DNA from: Chondrilla cf. caribensis
Taxonomy: Eukaryota; Porifera; Demospongiae; Chondrillida; Chondrillidae
Length of the DNA: 64,000 nt
Direction of reading: 5' to 3'
NCBI GenBank assembly: GCA_964020155.1
Contig: OZ026557.1
Span: 3,032,501-3,096,500 of the forward strand
Shown: positions 1 through 11,400 of the stretch, in pieces
Layout of the letters: every line of letters starts with the position of its first letter
How positions within the stretch are numbered: the first letter of the stretch is position 1
Made by a program: the position numbers and the translations under genes
Notes under the pieces: model-generated
The model's input: only the letters and a program-made list of their open reading frames with translations
What the model was told of the DNA's origin: nothing
The model's database searches: none

Positions 1-251
1 AGCTCATGCTCGCTCTACACTTAGGAGTTGATCGGCAAAACCTGCCCACACACATGCATCAACACAAATCACCTGGTTGTACTCCTGCTGATCAATGGGA
101 GATGGTGGGCCATATCACTGGTATAACACCACCTCTTCCATACCAATTTCCCTATAGTTGCACAATAATCATACTTTATATACATACATACATATATAGT
201 CTCTATGTACATACGTACGCATGTTGTAAATTGTCTATTTATTGATTCCAG

Positions 252-1404
252 AGTATGACCAGAAGTGACAGTGTGGAACCCCATTCACCCGACGATCAGC
301 TTCTGGAGGAATTGTTTGCTAGTGGATTTAATAACACTTATGATGACTTACAACAGATTCACATCAACCGTCTTCCTCCCGATGGGTGTGAATCCTCTTC
401 CACTGTACCACCTCCGGTCACAGAATGCATTATTGATATTGAGGCATGTAGTCCGTCCAATGAAATAGCATCCAAAGAAGAAAGAGAATCAGATAACTTT
501 GACATACCAAGGAAGGAACATAAGGTGTCCTTCTCTGAAGACACCCATGACCAATCCAAAGATGATATTCAGAGCAACTTTTCACAAGATGCTCATAAGA
601 TGGGAACTAATATCAATAATGCACTATTCCTTAGCCACATGGGTAGCATCTGGTTGGGGAAAACAACAGTCAATAAAGCGGTGAGGCAGATGACAGAGGT
701 ATCACGTCTACCGGCATTCATACCTGGTAGAGTCTATTTGATGGAGGAGAACACCTCTACAGATTACCTGTGCAAGTATGCAAGTTTGAAATTAGTCTGC
801 ATTATATGTGGATCTTTGTGTTTGTTGTTTATGTACGTATTTCTGTATACATGTGTGCGTCTGTGCATATGTTTATGTTAGTATGTGTTTGTGTACATGT
901 ATCCGTATGTGTATGAATGATATGTGTTTGCATGTGCCTATGTACGTGAGTACGTATATCTTTGTTTGCATGTACGGTACTAATCATATAAAACTGAACG
1001 TTCTACGAGCATACCCGTTATGTGGAAAAGCCCATTCCGTACCCGTATAACATTCAGTTTTATATGATTAGTACTGTACTTGTGTGCACATGTGTATGTT
1101 GATATACGTATGTACATACCTGTGTGAATGTTTATGTGTTGGCATAATATTGCTGTGTGCATTGATGTGTGTCTGTGTATATTATGTATTGAACTTTCAG
1201 CATGCTAAAGGTACATACATACTGTTTAATTTTTTAAAATTACATGTACCCAGGTATATCCCCGTGCAAAAGAAGTTTGTTGTAGTGCATGAAGTTGCCA
1301 ATGAAGACATGTGTTTTATCGATATTGGAAAAAATAGCTTCAAGAACCACCTTCCAACCAGGATGCTGCAAATGCTGACAAAAGCTTGCAAGCAGAAAAA
1401 ATGA
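252..1404 (+). CDS. 3' exons of a putative sn1-diacylglycerol lipase-like gene (partial)
   Basis: Two exons join in phase. The first begins after a CAG acceptor near 250 and ends at 775 before GTATGC; the second begins at 1254 after CCCAG and ends at TGA 1402-1404. The split codon AA/G restores Lys and the frame stays open. The first part is acidic and Ser-rich, as in a disordered linker. It is followed by a segment with PGRVYLMEE, and the second exon encodes FIDIGKNSFKNHLPTRML before a basic tail. In diacylglycerol lipases the end of the alpha/beta-hydrolase domain has this order: a 'PPGR-hydrophobic' strand, a short loop, then an 'I-I-P-x-M-L-x-x-HLP' element. The Ser/Asp catalytic exons would lie upstream of the window. 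The assignment rests on family pattern only and other class-3 lipases are possible. The region 1-250 is probably intron; it has a 79-codon open frame but no supported splice site. Confidence 0.5.
977..1074. repeat. Foldback element inside the lipase-like intron
   Basis: Perfect 22-bp inverted arms (977-998 and 1053-1074) flank a 54-bp centre. It lies wholly inside the inferred 776-1253 intron, so it probably represents a small foldback or MITE-like insertion. No target duplication is obvious. Confidence 0.6.
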
Positions 1405-1596
1405 CTGAAATCGGATTCCATACTACAAACTTAAATTCACAAAAATGTGTAATAACTCATTATGAAATATTCACTTACCATGTACGTTCAACTTTACCAC
1501 ATGTATGTATAACAGTCCTGAGTTGATGTTTGCCATGTATTATGTATTATAATATAGTTAAATGCAATAAGAGATGCATAATATGGTAATGCCTCA
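1405..1596. other. Intergenic stretch after the lipase-like gene
   Basis: AT-rich sequence with no supported gene. It contains the presumed 3' untranslated region of the upstream gene. It ends abruptly at the truncated family pseudogene that begins at 1597 on the opposite strand. Confidence 0.5.
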
Positions 1597-1806
1597 GTGC
1601 TGTACAGGGATATCGATGAAGTTGTCGAGGTCCTTGACTGCTGTGCAGACACGCTTGACACTTTCCAACAGGATGTAGTTAGGTTGTATGTAGTTCGCTG
1701 TGTAATCTACACATGGGGTAGCCGTAGCATCCCTCTTCTCTATGGGTCTTCCTAGCGATGTTCCCAGGACACAGGCAAGTAGTACTGCTGTAACCTTGAA
1801 TATCAT
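1597..1806 (-). pseudogene. Pseudogene A: 5' part of exon 1 of the secreted 8-Cys family (type I)
   Basis: Encodes the signal peptide, the PIEKR site and the first helix of the family, almost identical to gene G/H. It then breaks off after residue 70, where the family's conserved CPYPNN segment should follow. The remaining half of exon 1, the intron and exon 2 are absent. The family 5' untranslated sequence is present upstream (about 1807-1890) but is interrupted by a (TA)n tract exactly where the promoter should be, and no TATAAAAG box is found. A dead 3'-truncated copy is the simplest reading. Confidence 0.85.
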
Positions 1807-1886
1807 TCTCTTGGGTTGGGATTAAATCTCCGTATTTCTTGATAATCTTCAGTGTATATAGTTGAATTCACTGCTGCTCTTGCTGC

Positions 1887-1890
<4 letters not shown>

Positions 1891-1931
<41 letters not shown>
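1891..1931. repeat. (TA)n microsatellite
   Basis: About 20 TA units. It separates the 5' untranslated sequence of pseudogene A from unrelated sequence and probably marks the rearrangement that removed its promoter. Confidence 0.9.
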
Positions 1932-1933
<2 letters not shown>

Positions 1934-2849
1934 CTCTGTGCTCCATCATGATATTGTCCATTGATCCATATTTGTATAACCACCCCAAGCCTGTTTCACT
2001 AGTGTTATAGTATGAAGAGTGCAACCTGCTTAGTGTACATATAGTTTGCAATTGAAGGGTACACCATATCAGTACTAGTACTTCTTATCAGTAGTTTACT
2101 TGCTATTTGCATTGGTTGACAATATTATGAAATACTTGAAATACCTAGGGACTGAGTACCTAGGTGCTGAGTAAAGTGTATGCTTTTATCATGTCAGATT
2201 TTATAAGCATCATGACCATTGTGTACAAAATAATCACATCTCTGTTGTCATATGCGATAATTAAAGCATTGTTTATGTACATTGAGATATGTGTACACTT
2301 TTCATACCATAAAAATATGATATAGCAAGGTGCACATAATAAGTATGATATAATATTTTGATAGAATAATACGATACAATGAGTGTAGTGTATAGAATAA
2401 AAATCTCCAATAGTTTTTCTGTCCTTGTCATGATGTTCACTTAATGTGTCCTCTGTGCCTAATACATGGTCAAAGGATACATATTATATCTAAGATTTTA
2501 GTCATAGACAATCATTAAATACTGCAATTTTACCCTAATTTCTATACTTGCAGTTACTCTTCTATGCTTCTCATGCCTATCAAGGTCTACACAGACCTGG
2601 GGACAGAGTAATAGGGATTGTAAAGGGGAAAAGATACTGTGAAAATTTCCACTCTCTCACATTCTTAACACAATGTATATACTTATATTTTTTAATGGAA
2701 AGAGGACTGAACAAGGTACTTGGACAGAGGGACAAAGTACAGGGTATTGTTAATTAATATTATATTGAACCATATTTATTATAAATACCATAATACACTC
2801 AACTTCCGTCACTAAACAAAAATTGTGTTATATTCTGTCCCTTTCTTAC
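1932..2849. other. Non-coding AT-rich stretch between pseudogene A and the first inverted repeat
   Basis: No open frame longer than about 80 codons has family features. Nothing else is recognised here. Confidence 0.5.
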
Positions 2850-3524
2850 TTTACTGTACATTTTGTATTTTTGTAAACAGACAATGATCCAAAAATGTCT
2901 TTTATTATACTCGTACTACAGAAAGAGGGAAACCTTGTAATTTGTCACATTATGTCATTCCTATGTAATAATATTATAATTATGACATCAGCATGAATAA
3001 CTATAAGTGTATACACCCCTAAGACATGCCTTATAAGGGCATTGTGGAAATTACCATCCACAAAAGTGTGAATTTTGACTTGGTCACAAAATTGGACTCT
3101 CAAATAGTGCTTAAATATATTATACAATAATTATTATATAAATATATTTTACTATAATACTGAAGAGTACACACCTCTTTTATACTGTTTACATAACAAC
3201 AGCTCCCTAACTACCTGCTATGGAATAGGTTCCACTCATGGAACAATGCTATAAATCAATAATAATATAATATGTAAATATATGTAAATATATTATTATA
3301 ACTATAAATACCATTATAACATCATATTTGTCAAACTATAGCATACTACATAAAATAAATATAAAGTTCAGTTCATATTTTCCCTATTTAAGAATATACA
3401 TACATTTGCATAATTATTAATAAATTACAATTATCAGATAGATTTAAAATATCATCCTAAACTTAGAAATAGTTTATATATTGATTAAATAAGTTTAAAC
3501 TCAGTGAAGATTTCTGTGATCCAG

Positions 3525-4313
3525 TTAACGGCACCCAAGAGATTCAAAATACCAGTCATGATCCCTTCCTGCCTCTATGAGAATTCTTATGGCACCAGCA
3601 ATATTATACTTGGCTATGCACTTGAAGTCTTGGAAGACGGCAGTATTTGCAGGTATTTGAATTGTCCGGTTGATGAGCAAACTGTCACAGTTAAGTTTGG
3701 GTATGTTAGCCCTACAGCCGATAACCATCTACATAATAATAGAATAATAAAGTTGAATATCTTGATGACAAATTGATACTTGATACATTTGCATCTTCAA
3801 GATTCAAGATCAAGATTCTTCTCTTATTGTGATAAGTATGATGGGAATATGATATATATACACATATGGTCTGTGATTGACAATACTTTCACTCACCAAA
3901 TCCTCCAATGCAGTTTGAACAGAAGCAAGCTTTGTGGAGATGTTGAATCTCACATTCTCATCCTCTAGGGTGATACAGCTTGTGTTATCAATGCTCCGTC
4001 CGTAATGGATGGCCAAAGTAGTGAGAGGAAGGTACACTTCTTCCAGATCATCAAGTACATCATCGAAGTTGGAGCGATTTTGAACCTGTGGATACTTAGT
4101 GCATTGCTCTCCAGTGATACAGATGAAATTGTCAAGGTCCTTCACTGCTGTACAGACACGCTTGACGCTTTCCAACAGAATACTGTTTGCTCTCCTGTAG
4201 TTCGCTGTGTAATCTACACACGGGGTAGCCGTAGCATCCCTCTTCTCTATGGGTCTTCCTAGTGATGCTCCCAGGACACAGGCAAGTAGTACTGCTGTAA
4301 CCTTGAATATCAT
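3525..4313 (-). CDS. Gene B1: secreted 8-Cys family protein, type I (two exons)
   Basis: Exon 1 is 4313-3897 (139 codons) and exon 2 is 3728-3525 (67 codons plus stop). The 168-bp phase-0 intron has donor GTGAGT and acceptor TATGTAG, giving about 206 residues. The protein starts with a hydrophobic signal peptide (FKVTAVLLACVLGASLG), then RPIEKR, a possible proprotein-convertase site, then a mature region with the eight family cysteines plus one extra (ICITGEQC). NRS, NTS, NIS and NRT glycosylation sequons fit secretion. The end is DHDWYFESLGCR, matching the family terminus. The start is the conserved ATG that follows the conserved 5' leader. B1 and B2 differ at only a few residues. The family is not recognised; a role as a secreted ligand or effector is inference. 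Confidence 0.85.
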
Positions 4314-4413
4314 TCTCTTGGGTTGGGATTAAATCTCCGTATTTCTTGATAATCTTCAGTGTATTTGAATTCACTGCTGCTCAGTTAAGTATACTTGCTC
4401 TCATTTCGTTCAT

Positions 4414-4421
4414 CTTTTATA
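4414..4421 (-). promoter_or_regulatory. TATA box of gene B1
   Basis: TATAAAAG on the minus strand about 100 bp before the ATG, in the same context as the box of B2 (GGGCTATAAAAGATGAACG). The intervening leader is conserved across the family. Confidence 0.7.
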
Positions 4422-5664
4422 GCCCGCTCCAACACCTACTAGTGTATATACATGCACGTATGATCACATACTAAAGTATATAATGTTTGAAAAGTAATAT
4501 GTTCAAACCATAGTTACACGAATGCCTTGTGATATAAGTGTAACATCCATATGAGATCAATGAAGTAGTAACTACCTAGTTCAAGCACTTCGTAAAATGA
4601 TATTCTTCAAATTTCCTTATTGTCGTTTTTTATACACGTCATATTTTATTATAGTGATTCACCATTACATAATTACATAACACAAGGATATATGATCCTT
4701 TGCCTGACATTTTTCTTCCATAAAAGGCCGGTCAGCGTGGATGACTGCAGAAAATGTGTTCATATCATTACAAATGTTCTATTATTCCAAGAAGTGGATT
4801 TAGAACTGTCAATGGATATTAGCTCTCTGTCAGTAAACATATGCATCAAAATGTGAACTGTATACTGCTCCACATGCAGATTCCTGTTAATAAATAATGT
4901 ACAGTCTTACGTACATTTTATGTTAATAAATAAATTCATCAAAATCCCATGACAACAAATAACTAGATTGAAAAGCAGACTTGAACTAATACTACTGTTG
5001 AGGTAGTTCTTTGGCCAGACCAAGGGTGCAGACTATTTGTGCAGTGAAGCTCTATGGCTGACACTGAGAGTGGTGACTTCTTGGGACATCACATACATAC
5101 ATTTGATCACCATGATGGCCAATCACTATCTGGGCAGGGTTCCAAGTAGATGGAACAACAGAGAGCTATTTAGGCATCAGCATAGCATAACTACCCATTA
5201 ATTGGACCACAATTTCTTTTATACTGTCAAATAATCACAATATATATATATATATAACACTTGTGGTTTGTACTGTTTCAGTGTGGTTAGTCAGCCATGA
5301 AGCTCCCCTCCATTAAACCTCTGTGGAAATATTATTAAGGTGTTACTTTTCCTTCATTTTCACTGATACCATGGCTGGTGATTTATTCCGATAAATATAT
5401 CTGTGGTATGCAGCAGATCTGATAGATTTCCTTGGAGACCTCACCATGGAATGTGGGATGAATTTAGGTCATAAAAAAATGCATCGAATCTCATGTGTGC
5501 AAGTACTCAGCAACTGTTACTGCTCTGTACGATGGAAACCATATCTGAAGTGTTTAAATCATGTGTACATAAAAGGACATGTGTACACTCAAAGAAGTAC
5601 ATGGCTCTAGTCCATCAGAAGTACTAGTTGACATAGTTAACATGATCTACAGACTGAGTGGAGT

Positions 5665-5708
5665 CATAGATACTCTATACTGCAGTTGCATAGTATAGAG
5701 TATCTATG
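5665..5708. repeat. Perfect 17-bp-stem hairpin
   Basis: Arms 5665-5681 and 5692-5708 (CATAGATACTCTATACT and its exact complement) flank a 10-bp loop. Confidence 0.8.
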
Positions 5709-6433
5709 GTGGAGTGCTCTCGCTAACCAGGAGTATGTACTAACTGAAGTAGAATGTAAAATTGTGTGAATAGGATCCACTACACTATACTACATGTAAT
5801 AACCATAATAAAAATAAGCTTAAATAATAGCTCTCTATTCAAATAAACTGACAATCATGGATATTAATATCCACGAATTTCCTTAGTTAATGTAGTTAGG
5901 TGTTACAATTTAGGTGTAGTTAATTAAATGTAAACAGCAAGGTTAAGACAGTCTATTACTAATTAATAAAGAAACAACAATTATAAATTTGGTGAATGAA
6001 ACATTCCAGCTCGCAGTAGTGTTTGAAATCAAAATCAGTCGTTTATTGAATAATATAAGACCAAAGGGGTGAAGTGGAAGTCAGACACTTTTATCCATAA
6101 AAATGATTTGAGATTTCTGCCTCTACAGTACACTCAAAAGTCATTCATTTCCCGTTTCATGCTTAAGGGAAGAGGATTAAAGTCCATGGTCTGCCTTAAG
6201 AAGAGACCAGTGTACACATGGGTTCATCTTTATTCCCCTCTGTTGGATATTGAATGCTTCTTTCACTCTACTTCTTCTCCTAGACCAACACCTTGTTTCT
6301 TGTCTTAGGATAAAGTGCCCTGGCTTGCTGACGTGCATAGTTATTCCATTCATTCATTTTTGGCAATGTGAATAGCACAGATTATTGTGATCACTACAAA
6401 CATTGGTTGGTTTTGAAGTGGATATAATATAGG

Positions 6434-6471
6434 CATAGACACGCTAAACTTCATAGTTTAGAGTGTCTATG
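6434..6471. repeat. 17-bp-stem hairpin related to the one at 5665
   Basis: Arms 6434-6450 and 6455-6471 with one mismatch and a 4-bp loop. The stem sequence (AGTTTAGAGTGTCTATG) differs from that at 5692-5708 at two positions, so the two hairpins are kin. Confidence 0.75.
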
Positions 6472-7140
6472 ATATAGGTGTCAATGATAGCAAAAAATCC
6501 ACTTCTTGGAATGGATGATCAAATGTAAAAATTATGGTAGGGCCCTTGAAGTAAGCACATACACCCATACAATCACCACTGAATGTACACATTATACACT
6601 ATGTCATCCCTCCAAATGTGCAGTCTCTTCAATCTATATGACATAAGCATTATTCACATGATGTCATAAAAGATTCACTAGTGATTCACAACTGCACAAT
6701 TTTGACTCAAAGCAATAATATCTTTCAATAGACATTTTTCACCCTGGAGATCTTCCATGCCAAAACACCTGGTTTCACACCACATCATCATAAATTCCAA
6801 GAGGTGGACTGGTATCATGGATACTGATTGCAGGTGGAGGAATTTGCATATTTCCATAGATGGTAAGTGATGTTACCCACCACTATGCCTATTGGCTTCA
6901 TTGAGAATGTCAAAGAAAATTTCAAAATTCCTGTGAATAAATCCATAGTATCATACAAACTATGATAAAGATTGAACATGTGTACATAATAATATAGTGT
7001 GATGGGATCTGGATGAGTCAAAACTTACAACTGCAGTTGAAATATATTATATTCATTAGAAATTCTACTTAGCTATTAGCTACACATGCACACACACAAT
7101 GGAGTACACCCAATCTTGCTCCCTATGAAAGGTAATATTG

Positions 7141-7250
7141 TAACACACACACGCACGCACACATACACACATACACGCACACACACACCAAATCTGGACT
7201 TCCTATGTGAGTGCATGCACGCCAGCCCACACGCAGGCACACACACAGAT
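7141..7250. repeat. CA/CGCA-rich microsatellite
   Basis: Alternating CA with CG and TA variants; low-complexity open frames over it are not genes. Confidence 0.85.
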
Positions 7251-8119
7251 CTAGAGTACACCAAATTTTGTGGAAGTCAAAGTAACACTTCAATATTTTC
7301 ACAGAGATTTAATGGAGGGAACATCTTGTGATTATTTGACAGTATAAGTAGTTATGCAATGCTGATACCTAAACAGCTCTCTGTTGTTCCATCTGCTTGG
7401 AACCCTGCCCAGATAGTGATTGGCCATCATGGTGACCACATGTATGTATGTGATGTCCCAAGAAGTCACCACTCTCAGTGTCAGCCATAGAGCTCCACTG
7501 CACAAATAGTCTGCACCCTTGGTCTGGCCAAAGAACCACCTCAACAGTATTGTTAGTTCAAGTCTGCTTTTCAATCTAGTTATTTGTTGTCATGGGATTT
7601 TGATGAATTTATTTATTAACATAAAATGTACGTAAGACAGTAGATTATTTATTAACAGGAATCTGCATGTGGAGCAGTATACATTTTTCCGATTTGATGC
7701 ATATGTTTACTGACAGAGGGCTAATATCCATTGACAGTTCTAAATCCACATCTTGAAATAATAGAACGTTTGTAATGATATGAACACAATTTCTGCAGTC
7801 ATCTACGCTGACCGGCCTTTTATGGAAGAAAAATGTCAGGCAAAGGATCATATATCCTCGTGCGTCCATTATGTAATGGTGAATCACTATAATAAAATAT
7901 GACGTGTATAAAAAACGACAATAAGGAAATTTGAAGAATATCATTTTACGAAGTGCTTGAACTAGGTAGTCACTACTTCATTGATCTCATGTGGATGTTA
8001 CACTTATATCACAAGGCATTCGTGTAACTATGGTTTGAACATATTACTTTTCAAACATTATATACTTTAGTATGTGATCACACATGCATGTATATACACT
8101 AGTAGGTGTTGGAGCGGGC

Positions 8120-8127
8120 TATAAAAG
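8120..8127 (+). promoter_or_regulatory. TATA box of gene B2
   Basis: TATAAAAG 101 bp before the ATG at 8228, in a short GC-richer context. A cap site near 8150 is expected from the usual TATA spacing. Confidence 0.7.
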
Positions 8128-8227
8128 ATGAACGAAATGAGAGCAAGTATACCTAGCTGAGCAGCAGTGAATTCAAATACACTGAAGATTATCAAGAAAT
8201 ACAGAGATTTAATCCCAACCCAAGAGA

Positions 8228-9016
8228 ATGATACTCAAGGTTACAGCAGTACTACTTGCCTGTGTCCTGGGAGCATCACTAGGAAGACCCATAGAGAAGA
8301 GGGATGCTACGGCTACCCCGTGTGTAGATTACACAGCGAAATACAGGAGAGCAAACAGTATTCTGTTGGAAAGCGTCAAGCGTGTCTGTACAGCAGTGAA
8401 GGACCTTGACAATTTCATCTGTATCACTGGAGAGCAATGCACTAAGTATCCACAGGTTCAAAATCGCTCCAACTTCGATGATGTACTTGATGATCTGGAA
8501 GAAGTGTACCTTCCTCTCACTACTTTGGCCATCCATTACGGACGGAGCATTGATAACACAAGCTGTATCACCCTAGAGGATGAGAATGTGAGATTCAACA
8601 TCTCCACAAAGCTTGCTTCTGTTCAAACTGCATTGGAGGATTTGGTGAGTGAAAGTATTGTCAATCACAGACCATATGTGTATATATATCATATTCCCAT
8701 CATACTTATCACAATAAGAGAAGAATCTTGATCTTGAATCTTGAAGATGCAAATGTATCAAGTATCAATTTGTCATCAAGATATTCAACTTTATTATTCT
8801 ATTATTATGTAGATGGTTATCGGCTGTAGGGCTAACATACCCAAACTTAACTGTGACAGTTTGCTCGTCAACCGGACAATTCAAATACCTGCAAATACTG
8901 CCGTCTTCCAAGACTTCAAGTGCATAGCCAAGTATAATATTGCTGGTGCCATAAGAATTCTCATAGAGGCAGGAAGGGATCATGACTGGTATTTTGAATC
9001 TCTTGGGTGCCGTTAA
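8228..9016 (+). CDS. Gene B2: secreted 8-Cys family protein, type I (two exons)
   Basis: Exon 1 is 8228-8644 and exon 2 is 8813-9016, with a 168-bp phase-0 intron (GTGAGT...TTATGTAG). The product has about 206 residues. Signal peptide residues 1-19; PIEKR at 21-25; predicted helical stretches around ILLESVKRVCTAVKDLDNFI, FDDVLDDLEEVYLPLTTLAIHYG and VRFNISTKLASVQTALEDL, and in exon 2 at FKCIAKYNIAGAIRILIEAG. It differs from B1 by a few substitutions (for example L for F at residue 3, K for N in the AKYRR segment, V for I in LVNRT), consistent with a recent inverted duplication. Continuing past the donor would add an intron-encoded tail; the conserved acceptor and matching exon 2 argue for splicing. 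Confidence 0.87.
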
Positions 9017-10251
9017 CTGGATCACAGAAATCTTCACTGAGTTTAAACTTATTTAATCAATATATAAACTATTTCTAAGTTTAGGATGATATTTTAAATC
9101 TATCTAATGATTATAATTTATTGATAATGATTATTATGCATAATAATGATATGCATTTATATTCTTAAATAGGGAAAATATTAACTGAACTTTATATTAT
9201 ATTTGATACAGTATGGTATAGTTTAACAAATATGATATTATTTTATTATTATAATGGCATTTATAGCACATAAATATTTACATATATTATTGATTTTATT
9301 AGCATGATTTCATGAGTGTTACCTATTTCATAACAGACACTTTGGCAGCAGTTGTTTTGTCCACAGTATATAGGAGGTGCGTACTCTTCAGTAGTGAAAT
9401 GTACCTACTATTATTGTATAATATACAGTATTTCAGCACTATGCGAGAGTTCATATTGTGACCAAGTCAAAATTAACAATTTTGTGGATGGTAAATTCCA
9501 CAATGCCCTTATATGGCATGTCTTAGGGGTGTAAACACTTATAGTTATTCATGCTGATGTCATAATTATTATATTATTATTACATAGGAATGACGTAATG
9601 TGAAAATTACAAGGTTTTCCTCTTTCTGTAGTACGAGTATAATAAAAGACACTTTTTGGATCATTTCCTGTTTATAAAAATACAAATAGTGTGTATATAT
9701 AGTGTTGAAAGTTACATACTGCTTGTCAACTAAGTAAAATTTAATAATACTGTCATAGAATCCGATTATCGTATAATATATTTCAGCACTATTATATGTG
9801 AGAGTCCTTTTTTGTGACAAAGTCAAATTAGTGTAGTGTAGAATGTAAGTAGGATTTCTACTAAATAAATTATATTTCTTAGAAATTGTACTCAGCTATT
9901 ATCAGCAATCAATGTTATAAATTAGATTGCTGGGACAAATTAGATTTATTCACAATTTTATGGTAAATAAGTTAAATCTATCAATGGAATCCACTATATA
10001 TAGTATGCACTATATTGTGTGGTATGCACTCCTCACATGATGTCATGTTGTAATTTTCATCCAAAACGGGAGATTTTTCATTAATTCCAACCATCACTGC
10101 AACATTTGCTAAGATCAAAATTTCATTACATGTACAATTCTCTGAATACGTTGTAATTATTGTAGTACATAAAAACTGTTAACAAGTGAACTAAAATGCA
10201 GATTAATACTTAATTCAATTGGAACAAAAGCACTAGACTGTAACTGTAAAA

Positions 10252-10339
10252 CTGTGTGTGCATGCATGTTGGTGTGTATGCTATTTATATGCATGTGTAT
10301 GTTCATGTACATGTGTGTGTATTTGTTTGTGCTTGTGTG

Positions 10340-10415
<76 letters not shown>

Positions 10416-10438
10416 TGCGTGCGTGTGTGTGTGTGTGG
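10252..10438. repeat. (GT)n/(GTGC)n microsatellite
   Basis: Long alternating purine-pyrimidine tract, open in several frames on both strands only because of its composition. Potential Z-DNA former. Confidence 0.9.
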
Positions 10439-10439
10439 T

Positions 10440-10870
10440 TACTAAGCAAACTTTGCACCATATATTCATATGTTGAGGCAAGCATAGATGCTACAAAGTG
10501 TGGCTAGTAGCACAAGCTAAACCTAATACCTAAATAAAGTCACAGTGACTCTTGTTCTTCACATTTTCTGTTCCAAATCAGATCTCTATATTGTGATGAT
10601 AAAGTAGTAATAGTATTAATCGAGTGAAACCTGTTGGGATTATCAGTATTCACTCACATATGTATTTTGTTGCAAAATTAGCTCATTTCCAGGTTGTTCT
10701 TGTTAAATAGCTAGATCTCTTGTGATCAGTTGCGGCTTACACACGTGAACCACCTTCTGAGTCAAAATCATTTTACCCAGCAGTTATCCCGTGATTTTCC
10801 TATGGGTTGTTCGTTTCAAGAGGATCTCAATATGTATAAGTGCCTCCAGACAAAGAGGATTGTGGATTGA
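10440..10870 (+). repeat. Segment duplicated in inverted orientation at 28620-29045
   Basis: Shared landmarks include the GTCACAGTGACTCTTGTTC block, the GTTGGGATTATCAGTATTCAC block and the 'GTGATCAGTTG...GCTTACA' block, in the same order on the opposite strand at 28.6-29.05 kb. In both places it lies about 3 kb upstream of a type II gene (C or D). Confidence 0.75.
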
Positions 10871-10976
10871 TGTCTATTTATTTGGACAATTACGCACGTC
10901 ACTTGTTGGCAAATAATTGCAACGTTATTTGCCAACAAGTGACATGCGTAATTGTCCAAATAAATAGACATCAATC
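10865..10976. repeat. 50-bp-arm foldback (MITE-like)
   Basis: Arms 10865-10914 and 10927-10976 match at 49 of 50 positions with a 12-bp loop. The arm sequence (GGACAATTACGCACGTCACT core) recurs in degraded form at 57180, 61580-61770 and 62070, which defines a dispersed family. Confidence 0.8.
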
Positions 10977-11059
10977 TATTAAGGCTCAGCATGTCAAGTA
11001 ACTTCTATCATAAAGGGGATTGTGGGTAAGGTACAATTATTGTGCAATTTTCAATTCAC

Positions 11060-11400
11060 TATTTATAATACAGTGGAGCCTCAAAATGTCTGATCTCTCT
11101 GTGGATCCTCTTATGTTTGAAATAATTTTAACCGTTCTACTAATTCTACTAATTGATAATGATTCAATTTTGACATCTTTTGAAGCCTACATTGTATTCA
11201 CTCCAAACCGGTCTAGATCAAAGTGGTGATTGAAACTATGGGTTTTCGCGCGGCTGAAAACAACCGGAAGATTCTTCAGGATGCAAATGGCAGTGAAAAC
11301 GGTGGACAATAGGAGAATGGGGGAAGTAAATACATCAACAAGATAGGACACTTCTTACTGAAGGCAAGAACCAAGGTGTTGGAGAAAGAGAAGATGAAGA
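11060..11400 (+). repeat. Dispersed repeats with a Tigger/pogo-like terminus
   Basis: At 11071 CAGTGGAGCCTCAAAATGTC follows TA, like the termini of pogo/Tigger elements. The same block occurs at 24502 and, reversed, at 34500-34515. From 11165 to 11400 a second dispersed segment matches 44412-44632. No transposase coding is seen. Confidence 0.45.

Larger units (their letters stand above)
2850..5350 (+). repeat. Left arm of inverted repeat 1 (contains gene B1)
   Basis: Reads as the reverse complement of 7277-9690, with scattered substitutions and small indels. The outer end matches around 2855-2950 versus 9600-9690. The inner end matches around 5305-5350 versus 7277-7325. Gene B1, its promoter and an unexplained 79-codon open frame (4620-4856) lie inside. 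Confidence 0.85.
5351..7276. other. Spacer between the arms of inverted repeat 1
   Basis: Unique to the centre of the repeat and without a supported gene. It holds two related short hairpins (5665-5708, 6434-6471), a copy of the dispersed 'TTCCAAGAxGTGGACTGGT' repeat near 6790-6835, and a CA-rich microsatellite toward its right end. Open frames here, such as the 79-codon one at 6069, have no family features. Confidence 0.6.
7277..9690 (-). repeat. Right arm of inverted repeat 1 (contains gene B2)
   Basis: Mirror image of 2850-5350. Divergence is low through the genes and higher in the outermost 400 bp, where short indels accumulate. The strand is given relative to the left arm. Confidence 0.85.

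Noticed and set aside
1..250. Possible upstream exon of the lipase-like gene (open frame from 6)
   Set aside because: No convincing donor follows the frame and the translation has no family match; left as probable intron.
3504..3776. 90-codon frame antisense to exon 2 of B1 (and 9037-8765 for B2)
   Set aside because: Antisense shadow of the conserved exon; no start context or domain.
3810..4313. Single-exon reading of B1 and B2 with a VSESIVNHRPYVYIYH tail
   Set aside because: The tail is intronic: it starts at a GTGAGT donor, a good acceptor precedes the conserved exon 2, and the eight-cysteine pattern needs exon 2.
4620..7944. Paired open frames in the arms of inverted repeat 1 (4620-4856 + and 7944-7645 -) encoding a HKRPVSVDDCR-type peptide
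   Set aside because: They are open in both arms only because the arms are near-identical. Most differences between them change amino acids, there is no domain, signal or promoter, and the family is absent from other units.
8167..8409. Second-frame ORF overlapping the leader and exon 1 of B2 (also at 4374-4132, 47243, 55899 and 60250)
   Set aside because: It overlaps the conserved main frame, begins at non-ATG codons or at an ATG upstream of the expected cap site, and has no independent features. It is a shadow of the family exon.
10254..10507. Cys/Val-rich or His/Thr-rich proteins over the GT microsatellite
   Set aside because: Low-complexity translation of simple repeats in several frames.
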